This document shows positions 44,863 through 54,285 of a stretch of 64,000 nucleotides of DNA, piece after piece. The notes under the pieces are model-generated. The model did no database searches. It was not told the origin of the DNA and saw only the letters and a list, made by a program, of their open reading frames with translations. This DNA is from Leptospira ognonensis (GTDB lineage Bacteria > Spirochaetota > Leptospiria > Leptospirales > Leptospiraceae). Positions within the stretch are counted from its first letter, which is position 1. Every line of letters begins with the position of its first letter. The position numbers and the translations under genes were made by a program. The stretch is from positions 186,001 to 250,000 of the forward strand of contig NZ_RQGD01000014.1 in NCBI RefSeq assembly GCF_004770745.1, read 5' to 3'.

Positions 44863-46236
44863 TTACCTTTTTTTGCTCGGGAACAGGTAGCTAAAAAGTA
44901 TGCCTGTTCCGAAAATCAACGGTAATCCTAAAACAGACCAATAAAAAGTATAAATATTTTCTTCACCAAAGTAAAGATAGGTGAAAACTCCCCAAACAAT
45001 TCCAACGAGCGTCGAAATATAAGCACCGATTGCAGATGCCTTTTCCCAATAAAATCCGGCAAGCAAAGCAAAACTTAAGGCAAAAACGGGAATGTTTGCG
45101 AGGATCAATTTATCTAGAATTTGATCAACTAGTAGATTTGCGGCGATATAGGAGAGTATAGCAAACACAACCATTATGAGGTAGGCACGCCGTGTATCCT
45201 TTCGAACTTCTATTTTTGAAAAAAAATCTCCAATTACCATAGAGGTCTGAGCACTCCAAACACCTGACAAAGTGGTTGCACCTATTGCAAAAAGAACCAC
45301 GTAGGTGAATCCCAAAAGGTAATCAGGCAAGACTTGGTTGAGTACCAAAGGGTAGGAATCCTGTCCTGATGTTAGGTGCTGGATTTTGGATTTATACAAA
45401 ATGACGGATAAAATCGGAAAACAATAAAGCAAAAAAACGAACACGGCACTCAATGTTACACCCGCTTTTGCGGTTTCTTTAGATTCGCTCGAAACTATTT
45501 TTTGGCCATACCAGGGTGCGGCAATGTAAGTAAACATGGTTAGCAGTATTAAAGACAAGATGAATCGAACAGGCAAAATCTTGGACCCATCGACAATTGC
45601 TTGCGGGCTTAGAATCGGTAGAACGGGCGCATCAGATTTAAGAAAACTGAAAAGAAGGATGCTTGGCAAAATGATCATTACTGCCAAAAAACTATAAATA
45701 TCTGTTTGAATTATGGAGCGAAGTCCGCCTTTAAGATTCAATGAGAGGACTAGGCACACGATTATGAATGTCAGTTGCCATTGAGAAAAGATAACGAAAA
45801 GAGGACTAAATATTAGATACATGGCTTTTACATATGTTGCCGTAAATCCTACCATAGCAACTAACAACAGAAAGCTGGTTACGCGTCCCATCAAGATGCC
45901 GTATCTTTTAGAGAAAATACCTGCAACGGAATAACCATCCCATTCCTTCCATTTTTTCGCTACTGCGAATGCATAAAATCCCAGTCCGACTAAAAAAACA
46001 AAGGGAAGCATCAAAGCCCAGATACCAGCATAATAGCCAGCCCCAGAAAATGCAATGAGCGTTGAAGGATTTAACTCCGTCATGACAAGCGTTGCAACTA
46101 ACGGAAAGAGTTTGGTGTTTTTGCCTGCGAGAAGGTATGTTTCCTCGGAATTAAATTTTTTTCGCTTGTACCAGCTAAAAAATAAAAGAAGAAAAATGGA
46201 AATGAGTGCAGAGGAAATCAACATATATGGAATCAC
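44863..46236 (-). CDS. sodium:solute symporter family protein
   Basis: A 457-aa inner-membrane transporter of the SSS family with about 12-13 helices. The first TM regions have ELNPSTLIAFSGAGYYAG (a family-type substrate/sodium site), and later GATTLSGVWSAQTSMVIGD matches the SSS signature around TM8. The substrate (sugar, amino acid, pantothenate, proline or other) is not evident. The start is GTG in a GTGA overlap with the pgsA-like stop, so translation is coupled to the upstream gene. Confidence 0.88.
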   Translation of the reverse strand: MIPYMLISSALISIFLLLFFSWYKRKKFNSEETYLLAGKNTKLFPLVATLVMTELNPSTLIAFSGAGYYAGIWALMLPFVFLVGLGFYAFAVAKKWKEWDGYSVAGIFSKRYGILMGRVTSFLLLVAMVGFTATYVKAMYLIFSPLFVIFSQWQLTFIIVCLVLSLNLKGGLRSIIQTDIYSFLAVMIILPSILLFSFLKSDAPVLPILSPQAIVDGSKILPVRFILSLILLTMFTYIAAPWYGQKIVSSESKETAKAGVTLSAVFVFLLYCFPILSVILYKSKIQHLTSGQDSYPLVLNQVLPDYLLGFTYVVLFAIGATTLSGVWSAQTSMVIGDFFSKIEVRKDTRRAYLIMVVFAILSYIAANLLVDQILDKLILANIPVFALSFALLAGFYWEKASAIGAYISTLVGIVWGVFTYLYFGEENIYTFYWSVLGLPLIFGTGILFSYLFPSKKR

Positions 46237-46829
46237 TCGAATGTATCGTGCGTGCCTTCAAAGATTTGTATATATCTTGGGAAAAAAGTTAACAAGATGT
46301 AAATTTCAATCATCGCGCTAACGAGTAAGAGTGGCAATTCTATAAATTGAATGATTGGATAAATCTGCTCAAACTCTGGTAAAGCCCTTTGGAACTTTAT
46401 GAAGTAAAATCCGAGTAGGATAAAATTTAAAGCTGTTCCCCACTTAGGCAGCAGTTTTGGCTTTACTTGGAACGGGATTTTTTTCCATAGAAGTAAAATG
46501 GGAACGACTGATAGTTGGCTTGTATCTCTGACAAATACGATGAGCAAGTACCAGATGGGAACATCTGTCATGAAATAAAAATAGGTAAAGAAGCTGAGCA
46601 CTACAATTTTGTCGATGATTGGGTCAAGTATAGCCCCAAGTTCACTCGTTTGTCCTAGTTTACGTGCAAGGAACCCATCTAAAAAATCTGTCAAAAATAA
46701 AAGCATGATCGATGAGAAAGCGAAGTACCAAGAATTGAATGTAAGTAAAAGCAAAGTCGGGAAAATTAGAATCAACCGACTGAGGGTGATTAGATTTGGG
46801 ATGAGAAGTAGTGTTTTTAGCTGAAACAT
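46233..46829 (-). CDS. pgsA: CDP-alcohol phosphatidyltransferase (probable PGP synthase)
   Basis: A 198-aa membrane enzyme with the complete CDP-alcohol phosphotransferase motif, LDGFLARKLGQTSELGAILD, continuing into PIIDK (about 51-74). Length and about five hydrophobic helices fit phosphatidylglycerophosphate synthase. CDP-diacylglycerol-inositol or -choline relatives in the family cannot be fully excluded. It is the first gene of a two-gene unit with the symporter. Confidence 0.83.
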   Translation of the reverse strand: MFQLKTLLLIPNLITLSRLILIFPTLLLLTFNSWYFAFSSIMLLFLTDFLDGFLARKLGQTSELGAILDPIIDKIVVLSFFTYFYFMTDVPIWYLLIVFVRDTSQLSVVPILLLWKKIPFQVKPKLLPKWGTALNFILLGFYFIKFQRALPEFEQIYPIIQFIELPLLLVSAMIEIYILLTFFPRYIQIFEGTHDTFE

Positions 46830-46909
46830 AGAATAGGGTTCGATTTTTTTAAATATTGGATGTTCTATGTTCTTACTTTTTTAAGTCTATTATACAAAGG
46901 GATTTTTCA

Positions 46910-47671
46910 ATGAATAAAATTTCGCTAAGTTTATTGTTTTCGTTTTTTTTAGCGCCCTCTCTGGTGGCGGGTAGCTTTGACCATTCACACAAAGCGCTGG
47001 ATGTTTTATTTAAAAAGTATGTTTCCAATGGACTTGTGAATTACAAAGGCTTTCAAAGCGACGAGAGCAATTTGAATCAATATCTGGATTCTCTTTCGAA
47101 TGTAAGCGAAACTGAATATGCCGCCTTTTCCCAACCTGAAAAAATCGCTTTTCTCATAAACGCATATAATGCATTCACAATCCGTCTGATATTGGACCAT
47201 TACCCATTAAAAAGTATCACAGATATCGGATCACCATTTTCAAAGCTAAATCTGGTTCGCGGGACTCCTTGGAAGAAGGAATTTTTTTCCCTTTTAGGCA
47301 AAAAAAGAACTCTTGATTGGATCGAACATGAAAAATTACGAAAAGATTTTTCTGAACCGAGGATTCATTTTGCCATTGTCTGCGCATCCATCGGCTGCCC
47401 TGCACTTAGCTCGGATGCCTATGCTGCTCCCATTATCGAAAAACAATTGCAAGCTGCTAAACGAATCTTTCTAACGAATAAAAATAAAAATTCTTATGAT
47501 GCTGAGAAAAACGTATTGTATCTCAGCCAAATCTTCAATTGGTTTAAAGATGATTTTACAAAAAAAGGAAACCTCATCGAGTTTTTACAAGACAGTTTCT
47601 CCGTAAAGATAAAGCCAGATGCTGTGATTGAGTACAATGAGTATAGTTGGATGCTCAATGAGCAGAAGTGA
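46910..47671 (+). CDS. exported DUF547 protein
   Basis: A 253-aa protein with a signal peptide (MNKISLSLLFSFFLAPSLVAG, cleavage likely after VAG) followed by a DUF547 domain. Characteristic stretches are LVNYKGF, KIAFLINAYNAFTIRLIL and FAIVCASIGCPALSS, the last containing the conserved cysteines. DUF547 proteins are widespread and uncharacterised, possibly thiol-dependent hydrolases. The frame is open from 46856, but the ATG at 46910 with AAAGGGA upstream starts the signal peptide. It is convergent with the OsmC-like gene. Confidence 0.88.
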   Translation: MNKISLSLLFSFFLAPSLVAGSFDHSHKALDVLFKKYVSNGLVNYKGFQSDESNLNQYLDSLSNVSETEYAAFSQPEKIAFLINAYNAFTIRLILDHYPLKSITDIGSPFSKLNLVRGTPWKKEFFSLLGKKRTLDWIEHEKLRKDFSEPRIHFAIVCASIGCPALSSDAYAAPIIEKQLQAAKRIFLTNKNKNSYDAEKNVLYLSQIFNWFKDDFTKKGNLIEFLQDSFSVKIKPDAVIEYNEYSWMLNEQK

Positions 47672-47673
47672 TT

Positions 47674-48090
47674 TTAAGAAATCACTTCAAAATCAAACGT
47701 AATCGAAGCAGTCTTCTCTAGGGTTTTTGCAACGGAACAGTATTTTTCTAAACTTAAGCTGATCGCTCTTTCCACTTGTTCTTTTAGGACTTCACCTTGG
47801 ATACGAAAATGCAGATGTATGTTTTTGAAAAGGCTTGCCTGTTCCACTTTTTCTCTATCTGCATCAATTTCTACAGAGTAATCTAAAACCTTTATCTTTT
47901 GTTTTTCTAAAATCATCAACACATCGATACTGCTGCAGCCCGCAAGGCCCATGATGAGCAATTCCATAGGTCTGGGTCCGGTATTTTCACCACCAATTTC
48001 AGGAGAGGCATCGAGAATTATTTTATTCCCTGTTTCATTTTCAGCTTCTAAAATGAAAGGCTCTTTCAGTCGTTTGAGTTTTATTTTCAT
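47674..48090 (-). CDS. OsmC/Ohr family protein
   Basis: A 138-aa OsmC-fold protein. The first active-site cysteine is in LIMGLAGCSSIDVLMILEK (about 50-68), while the second conserved cysteine lies in EKYCSVAKTLEK (about 115-126). Both peroxidatic and resolving thiols are therefore present, and it can be a thiol-dependent peroxidase for organic hydroperoxides or hypochlorite. It is close to YhfA-type OsmC relatives rather than to Ohr. It is a single gene, 54 bases from the cyclase. Confidence 0.88.
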   Translation of the reverse strand: MKIKLKRLKEPFILEAENETGNKIILDASPEIGGENTGPRPMELLIMGLAGCSSIDVLMILEKQKIKVLDYSVEIDADREKVEQASLFKNIHLHFRIQGEVLKEQVERAISLSLEKYCSVAKTLEKTASITFDFEVIS

Positions 48091-48144
48091 AAATGGTTTT
48101 TAGGACTACGATTACAGTTTGAATGCACTCGTAAATGAAAAACA

Positions 48145-50970
48145 TTACTTATGGGTTCTCGTAAAGACTCCATCCCAATCGGAAGGAGGAGGAGACTCTA
48201 AGTACGCTTGGCATCGATCGTGCAAAATAGTACAGGCGTGATCTTTTTTGCCTCGCACATTTTCCGCTAATTTTAATTTTTGTATGGCATCATTCCAATA
48301 TCGATTGATATAAGCGAATAAACCTTCTTCATAATAATTCACAAATTCGCGATCCTCATCTGATTCATCGCCTAATTTAGATATGATTTCATATAAAACA
48401 ACAACAGTAGATTTTCCCTTGACTCGAACAAGATCCAGTTTCCTAGCGAATACTTTCTCCTTCACAATTTCATAGACGGCATCAGAGGCTAAGATACAGA
48501 CTCCATAGTCTTTGCCAGCTGCTTCTAGTCTTGCCGCCAGATTGACAGTGTCACCCATCATGGTATAGGACGCAAGAGCTTCTGTTCCCATGAAACCAAC
48601 TTTACTCATGCCCGTATTGAGTCCGATGCGAAAACTCATAGAATAAACGTCAGGAACATACTGCTGTTTTTCTCGCCAAACTTTCTTTAGCTCTTCGAGC
48701 CGTGTTCTCATTTCAAGACTCGCATATACTGCTTTTAGGCAATGTTCTTCTACATCTACGGGTGCATTAAAAATACCAACGATCGCATCACCAATATATT
48801 TATCTAAAACGCCTTCATATCGTTTTAAAATCGTAGTCATTGCAGACAGGTATTCATTGAGAAGACTTGCAAGTTCATAGGGTTTTAACTTTTCTGAAAT
48901 GGAAGAGAATCCTGCAATGTCTGAAAAAAACGCCGTGATGACTTTCTCACTTCCTCTTTTTAGTGCATCTAAATCCTTGAGTGCCTCTCCGACAACAACG
49001 GGATCCACCATATTACCGAGAACACCTCGCATTTTATCACGCTCGCGTAGACCACTTACCATCTGATTGAGTGAAACAGTCAAATTACCAAATTCGTCAT
49101 TCCCGCCATGTTCAAAGACGACCGCAAGATTTCCCCTGCCTACATCTTCAGCGCTGCTAATGATTTGCTTAATTTTTTGAACGACAACTCCAGAAATGAA
49201 TACAGCGAGTAGGATTGAGAAAAAGCAGATACTGATAGCTGAAAAAATGACCTGGTTCCTATTCCTTTCGATCTCATGGATTCCCTCGGTTCGGTCGACA
49301 AGCGTTCTGATTAGACCAGAGAAATTGGAAGCAAGAACTTCTCGACTCAAGGTTTGATTGTCCTCACCGTACAATGGTAACGAATCCAATTTCCAGAGAA
49401 TTTCTTCAGCTTCACTCCTGGAATGTGCGAATGTTCCGTCCGGGAAAAGTTTTTTTAATGGTTCTTTGGGAGTCTCTGAATTTGCCTCTGAAATCCATTG
49501 TCTAATGGCTTTCCATCTGCTCCGATAAAATTTCAAGTCTTCATCATTCGCATAATATTTGTCATATTCAGAAAGATCTGTTTTAAATTTTAATAAAATC
49601 CTATCTTCAAGGGCGGAATCTCGCGTGCTTCTGAGCGATTCTTTAATTTCGAAATCCTCATTCAAAATTTTTTGTTCGAGCGCTAATAATTCAAAAGACT
49701 GGTTCCGCTTTTCAATAGCATCATTATAAATCACATAGAGTTTCTTGAATTCAGAATCTTTGTAGGGAGGGATGGGAGGTTTCGCTTTCCTTAAGCTTCC
49801 GATTCTTCCTCGTAATTTTGGAATGATCGATTGAATCGTTTTTGTGATTTCCAAATCTTCTTTCACGACCTGGTGAAAGATACCTAGGTTGCTGCGAATT
49901 AAATATAGGTTCTGAGCTCTTTTCGTGGAAGACGGATTTTTAAACAACGGAGCATGAAGCGACTGGATTTCCCTTTCGTTCCAGGTGATTGCCGCGGTGC
50001 TTCCGATGTTTGCAGAAACTATGGATTTCGTAAATGATGCAATCGATTCCTTTAAGGCTTTATTTAGTTTTTCATGGCTATCGAGTTTTGAAAGGATTGT
50101 GTTTGGATCAATGATTTTGGTGTCAAAGGATGCCTCTGGTACTTCATTGGTGTTATTTGAAAGGATGGGGAAAGTTTGGATTCTAAATAAGTTTGTATCC
50201 AGGCCAAGCTCTTCAAGCTTTCTTTTTCGGGTGCTCGCAAATATTTTGGCAATGGTTTGGTCGATTTGCGATCTTGATTTTTGAGCCGTTTTTTCTGAGG
50301 TTAAGAGTTTTGTTTCTAATTTCGATCTCTCGCTTACCTGAAATTTTCTATTTGGATCTCGAAGTTGAGAAAGAATAGAAAGCGAGGTGGCTTCCGCTTC
50401 GACAAACGTTTTCGCAATCGCCTGAAGGGATCTCCATTCGTAATCGGATAATGGATGTTTGCCTGCTTGGTCTAATTGGTCGCTCGTCTTCTTTTCTAAA
50501 ATGGAAACCTCGTTTCCTGTCAGATAGGTGGAATAAAAAGTGTCTACATTTTTCTTAATCGTTTCCTTTCCAAGTGTTCCAAACAGGTTCGTCTTAAAGC
50601 CAAATAAAGAGACGCTTTTTTGTTCTTCGGTGACTGTTTGTGTCCGGTACTTCTTTAGCTCTTCTCTCTGTTTCGCGATTCGATTTCGAAACTCTTCAAT
50701 TCGAATGAGATTCTGAGAAATGTTTTCAATCTCTAGGACTAGACTCGCGATGAAGTTACGTGAAACTGCCGCTTGTTTTTCGTAACTTTCTGTTAGTATT
50801 TCTGTTTGCTGTTTTACTGTAAGAAGAGATAAGGCCAAGATTGTAATGGCAATGAGAACACCGGTAAACCAAGCAAGTTTTGCTCGAATTCCGCTAGAGA
50901 GGATCAACCAAATTTGTTTGAGTAAAATAACTAATTTTTGTATTGATTCTAGAATCGATCTTAGGCTCAT
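48145..50970 (-). CDS. membrane adenylate/guanylate cyclase with large extracytoplasmic sensor
   Basis: A 941-aa class III cyclase. TM1 is at about 30-50, a very long extracytoplasmic, helical sensor region at about 50-590, TM2 at about 590-612, then HAMP (to about 665) and the catalytic domain (about 685-870) with a C-terminal helical extension. The two metal aspartates (FFSDIAGFS and YIGDAIVG), the Lys of LDKYIGD that favours ATP, and the transition-state NLAARLEAAG are present, so cyclic AMP production is expected. A TTG-initiated extension to 51012 is open, but the ATG at 50970 starts just before the basic/TM1 region. Confidence 0.88.
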   Translation of the reverse strand: MSLRSILESIQKLVILLKQIWLILSSGIRAKLAWFTGVLIAITILALSLLTVKQQTEILTESYEKQAAVSRNFIASLVLEIENISQNLIRIEEFRNRIAKQREELKKYRTQTVTEEQKSVSLFGFKTNLFGTLGKETIKKNVDTFYSTYLTGNEVSILEKKTSDQLDQAGKHPLSDYEWRSLQAIAKTFVEAEATSLSILSQLRDPNRKFQVSERSKLETKLLTSEKTAQKSRSQIDQTIAKIFASTRKRKLEELGLDTNLFRIQTFPILSNNTNEVPEASFDTKIIDPNTILSKLDSHEKLNKALKESIASFTKSIVSANIGSTAAITWNEREIQSLHAPLFKNPSSTKRAQNLYLIRSNLGIFHQVVKEDLEITKTIQSIIPKLRGRIGSLRKAKPPIPPYKDSEFKKLYVIYNDAIEKRNQSFELLALEQKILNEDFEIKESLRSTRDSALEDRILLKFKTDLSEYDKYYANDEDLKFYRSRWKAIRQWISEANSETPKEPLKKLFPDGTFAHSRSEAEEILWKLDSLPLYGEDNQTLSREVLASNFSGLIRTLVDRTEGIHEIERNRNQVIFSAISICFFSILLAVFISGVVVQKIKQIISSAEDVGRGNLAVVFEHGGNDEFGNLTVSLNQMVSGLRERDKMRGVLGNMVDPVVVGEALKDLDALKRGSEKVITAFFSDIAGFSSISEKLKPYELASLLNEYLSAMTTILKRYEGVLDKYIGDAIVGIFNAPVDVEEHCLKAVYASLEMRTRLEELKKVWREKQQYVPDVYSMSFRIGLNTGMSKVGFMGTEALASYTMMGDTVNLAARLEAAGKDYGVCILASDAVYEIVKEKVFARKLDLVRVKGKSTVVVLYEIISKLGDESDEDREFVNYYEEGLFAYINRYWNDAIQKLKLAENVRGKKDHACTILHDRCQAYLESPPPSDWDGVFTRTHK

Positions 50971-51098
50971 AAAGATTATCTCGAATGAATCCGTATCTCC
51001 TACAAAAGGCAAGCACTTCGATCCTGTAATAAATTATTTGTTTTAATAAATTTCAAAAGAGAACTTGCTTGTTTTTGTTCTGCCCAGTTACGATAAAG

Positions 51099-51112
51099 TT
51101 AGAGAGCTCTAA
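51099..51112. promoter_or_regulatory. palindrome immediately upstream of sthA
   Basis: TTAGAG-N2-CTCTAA lies 7 bases before the sthA start. It could be an operator or a small RNA hairpin sequestering the start region. No regulator is adjacent. Confidence 0.35.
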
Positions 51113-51119
51113 GTAAAAT

Positions 51120-52523
51120 ATGTCCATCAATCGTTTCGATATCATTGCCATAGGTGGCGGGCCAGCCGCGCAAAAATGTGCCATTCAGGCAACAAAAATG
51201 GGCAAAAAAGCCGCCCTCATTGAAAAAGACCCGTATTTGGGAGGAGGGTGTGTGCATTGGGGAACCATCCCCTCCAAATCCCTGCAAGAGACTAGTCGAT
51301 TTTATCGAAATTTAAGACTTTCAAACATACATGGATTGCAAACACCAACCTCCAATCAACTCACCTTGCAAGAATTAATGCATAGAGCCTCTACTGTAAT
51401 CGAGAAAGAAGAAGATGTCACCCGAGAACAAATGATTGAGAATCGAGTGACAACCTTTACCGGCTGGGGGAAAATTTTAGATCCGCATACTGTCGAGGTG
51501 ACGGATGCTGGAGGACGTAAAAAAGTCTACGAAACAGATTATATACTTGTCGCAACAGGAAGTTCTCCGAGACGACCGGTCAATGAAAACATTCCTTTTG
51601 AAGAAGGACTCGTCTATGATAGTGATGGGCTGTTTTCAATTAAAAACATGCCATCCTCCTTGGCAGTGATTGGTGCAGGGATCATTGGTTCCGAATATGC
51701 GACTATTTTTTCCCAACTCGGGATCAAGGTTCATCTTTTTGATTCACAGGATCGGATCTTAGGGTTTCTCGACCAAGAAATCTCGGTAGCAATGGCTCAG
51801 TACATGAAAAATGCTGGAATTGAAATCCACACAAGTCGGTCCATTCAATCTTACCAAAAGCATGCTGATGGAAAATCGGTCCAGCTAACGACAGATAAAG
51901 GGGAGACACTGGTTGTAGATCAAGTGTTAATTTCCAGAGGTAGAGTCGGCAATGTCGATAATCTAGGATTAGAAACGGTTGGAGTGAACGTCAATGACCG
52001 AAAACAAATTATTGTAAATGAAAATTACCAGACCGATATACAAAACATATATGCATGCGGTGATGTCATTGGATTTCCTTCACTAGCCTCAGTTTCAATG
52101 TACCAAGGAGCATATGTCGCAAAGCACATCTTTGGCGGTGCCCCCCATCCTGTTGATACGGAAAGCTTTCCCATCGGTATCTATACTCTCCCTGAGATTG
52201 CGACAATCGGACCTTCAGAGGAGACATTAAAGGAGAGAGGCGTCAATTACGGCGTCGGAATCGCAAAATTCGATACCATTACCCGAGCTCAGATTAGTGG
52301 CGATGGCGATGGTATGGTTAAAATTCTGTATGACAAACCGACGCGGAGGGTTCTCGGAGTTCACATCATTTCAGACAAAGCAACAGAGCTAATTGCTCTC
52401 GGACAGTGCATTGTCAATTTAAAAGGCCCGATTGAGTATTTCACCGAGCATATATTCAACTACCCGACCATGATCGGAGCCTACAAAAATGCCGCTTTTA
52501 ATGCGATCCAGAAAGAAAATTGA
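51120..52523 (+). CDS. sthA: soluble pyridine nucleotide transhydrogenase
   Basis: A 467-aa FAD flavoprotein of the pyridine nucleotide-disulfide oxidoreductase fold. FAD binding is by IGGGPAAQKCA and NAD(P) binding by VIGAGIIGSEYA. The usual redox-active CxxxxC is replaced by GGCVHWGTIPSKSL, i.e. Cys-x4-Thr, exactly as in SthA enzymes, which transfer hydride between NADPH and NAD rather than reducing disulfides. The C-terminal dimer domain with TEHIFNYPT is normal. It should balance NADPH/NADH in the cytosol. It is monocistronic, with a palindrome just before the start. Confidence 0.93.
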   Translation: MSINRFDIIAIGGGPAAQKCAIQATKMGKKAALIEKDPYLGGGCVHWGTIPSKSLQETSRFYRNLRLSNIHGLQTPTSNQLTLQELMHRASTVIEKEEDVTREQMIENRVTTFTGWGKILDPHTVEVTDAGGRKKVYETDYILVATGSSPRRPVNENIPFEEGLVYDSDGLFSIKNMPSSLAVIGAGIIGSEYATIFSQLGIKVHLFDSQDRILGFLDQEISVAMAQYMKNAGIEIHTSRSIQSYQKHADGKSVQLTTDKGETLVVDQVLISRGRVGNVDNLGLETVGVNVNDRKQIIVNENYQTDIQNIYACGDVIGFPSLASVSMYQGAYVAKHIFGGAPHPVDTESFPIGIYTLPEIATIGPSEETLKERGVNYGVGIAKFDTITRAQISGDGDGMVKILYDKPTRRVLGVHIISDKATELIALGQCIVNLKGPIEYFTEHIFNYPTMIGAYKNAAFNAIQKEN

Positions 52524-52594
52524 TACTTTTGTGAAAATATGCCATTGCTAATTTGTTGTTTAGTGCATAAAGAGATATAGATTTTACTTGTCAG

Positions 52595-53143
52595 ATGACA
52601 GAACAGGTCACGATACTAAGCATTGTGTCTGATGCTCCCGTCTCTATGAGTCAAATCTATGAAAAAAGTCATAAAAGGATTTATGATTTTCTCTATAAAT
52701 ACACTCAAAATGCGGACACAGCAATGGATTTGATGCAGGATAGCTTTTTAAGCTTTCACAAACACTACGGAACTGCGGGACTTTCGGAAGAAAAGTCCAT
52801 CATGGTTCTGTACACCATTGCGAGAAATCTTTCTATCAATTATGCGAAGAAGTTTTCGACCACCCGCGAGCTGCACACAGAAGACATTGAGCTTCATAGC
52901 CACAATCCTAAACTCGAAAAAGTTGCAGAACTTCAGGACTTAGAGGAAAGACTATATAGTTTTTTAAGTGAGTTAAAAGAAGACGAAAGAAGTGCCATTT
53001 TACTTAAAAATGTTGAAGGTTTCCAATTATCACAGATATCAGATATCCTCGGGGTATCCATATCGACTGCATCTCGTTTGGTGATTCGAGCTACAGAAAA
53101 ATTACAAGCAATTGCCCTACGTGAGAATCTCATCCCGGATTGA
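52595..53143 (+). CDS. ECF-type RNA polymerase sigma factor
   Basis: A 182-aa sigma-70 family factor of ECF architecture. Region 2 (about 20-95) has AMDLMQDSFLSFHKHYG and LYTIARNLSINYAKK, and region 4 (about 115-175) has LKEDERSAILLKNVEGFQLSQI (in parts) and a helix-turn-helix ISDILGVSISTASRLVIRA. It is followed directly by a FecR-domain membrane protein, the usual arrangement for a sigma/regulator pair. Its stop overlaps the TTG that could start the next gene. It presumably directs its own operon and surface-related genes. Confidence 0.91.
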   Translation: MTEQVTILSIVSDAPVSMSQIYEKSHKRIYDFLYKYTQNADTAMDLMQDSFLSFHKHYGTAGLSEEKSIMVLYTIARNLSINYAKKFSTTRELHTEDIELHSHNPKLEKVAELQDLEERLYSFLSELKEDERSAILLKNVEGFQLSQISDILGVSISTASRLVIRATEKLQAIALRENLIPD

Positions 53144-53145
53144 AA

Positions 53146-54201
53146 ATGAAGCCAGAAAACGATCCTGATCAGATAAAAAACTTGGAAGCGAAGCTTGGCA
53201 AATTGAGCAAGGTCACACTTTCTCAGAATTTCCCTAGTTGGGATGATCTTTCTCGGCGAGAGATAAAATACCCTGAATTATACTCTTCATCCGAAACTAA
53301 AACAAATTTAATCCGGTTTCCACATAAAGGCAAATTCCTGATCGGATCTGCCTTGCTTGCTGCTGCATCGTTCACTATTGTATTTTTATTGAATCGAACG
53401 CCATCGGACGTTCCCTCAAATCAAGTTGCAGAAGTTACCCCTGCCTTTGCATCCGTACCAGCACCTCAATTCAATTTGCTCTTAGGTTCTATTTCACAGT
53501 CAAAAGGTAAAAACAAGCTTAAAAAATCGGATGAGATGGAAATTCCCATGCAGAATGGTATGGAAGTGAGCGCCGGAGATCGTTTGTTAGTTGGTAAGTC
53601 AGGCACGATCGATATTTCGTTTCCAAATCATGTTTTTGTTCGAGTTCTCGGTGATACAGAAATTGAAATCGTAGATTCAAAATCTCTGTTAGATTCGACC
53701 CAACAATTGATTCGCATTTGGCGTGGGAAAGTACTCATTACTCTTGGGAAATTAACTAAAGATTCCAGCTTTCAGATTGCGAGTGGACAGGTAGATACAA
53801 TGGTTCGTGGGACAACATTTAGCGTCAGTTATGATGGCAAAACCACGCAAACGATCGCCGTAAGAGAGGGCTCAGTTTCCGTAGTAGCGGCAAATCAGGA
53901 AGAATCTGTAATCGAGCCCGGAAAACAAATCCAATATACAGATACTGTTCCCTCGCCAGTACAGGACATTGCCATAAAAGAAGACAAAGAAATGAAGGCA
54001 TTGCAGACCCAAGTGACTTTGACTCGGGAAGCAAAACTGTATGCCGAATACTCTAGGCTAGAACTTGTCAGAATGGAAGACGGGACCGAATACCGAGGAG
54101 TCATTATGGGACAGTCTGCAACGCATTTACATTTGGAGACGACCGAAGGCAGGTTGGAAATACCCATCGGCAAAATCCAAGAGACAGAAAAAATCCGTTA
54201 G
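53146..54201 (+). CDS. FecR-domain membrane protein, probable regulator of the ECF sigma factor
   Basis: A 351-aa protein. The cytoplasmic N-terminus (about 1-60) is followed by one TM helix (FLIGSALLAAASFTIVFLL, about 62-80). The extracytoplasmic FecR domain (about 95-260) has GTIDISFPNHVFVRVLGDT and FQIASGQVDTMVRGTTFSV. A coiled/basic C-terminal region ends with a small beta segment (YRGVIMGQSATHLHLET). A cytoplasmic anti-sigma segment is plausible but lacks a zinc HxxxC motif. The ATG at 53146 is used; a TTG at 53140 overlaps the sigma stop. Confidence 0.85.
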   Translation: MKPENDPDQIKNLEAKLGKLSKVTLSQNFPSWDDLSRREIKYPELYSSSETKTNLIRFPHKGKFLIGSALLAAASFTIVFLLNRTPSDVPSNQVAEVTPAFASVPAPQFNLLLGSISQSKGKNKLKKSDEMEIPMQNGMEVSAGDRLLVGKSGTIDISFPNHVFVRVLGDTEIEIVDSKSLLDSTQQLIRIWRGKVLITLGKLTKDSSFQIASGQVDTMVRGTTFSVSYDGKTTQTIAVREGSVSVVAANQEESVIEPGKQIQYTDTVPSPVQDIAIKEDKEMKALQTQVTLTREAKLYAEYSRLELVRMEDGTEYRGVIMGQSATHLHLETTEGRLEIPIGKIQETEKIR

Positions 54202-54285
54202 ATCGATTAAGTTTTTTGACTTTTTTACATTTCCTGTTAGACTTCACTTGACCAATTTTAAAGGTCGAGGAGACTCCAATCATTC

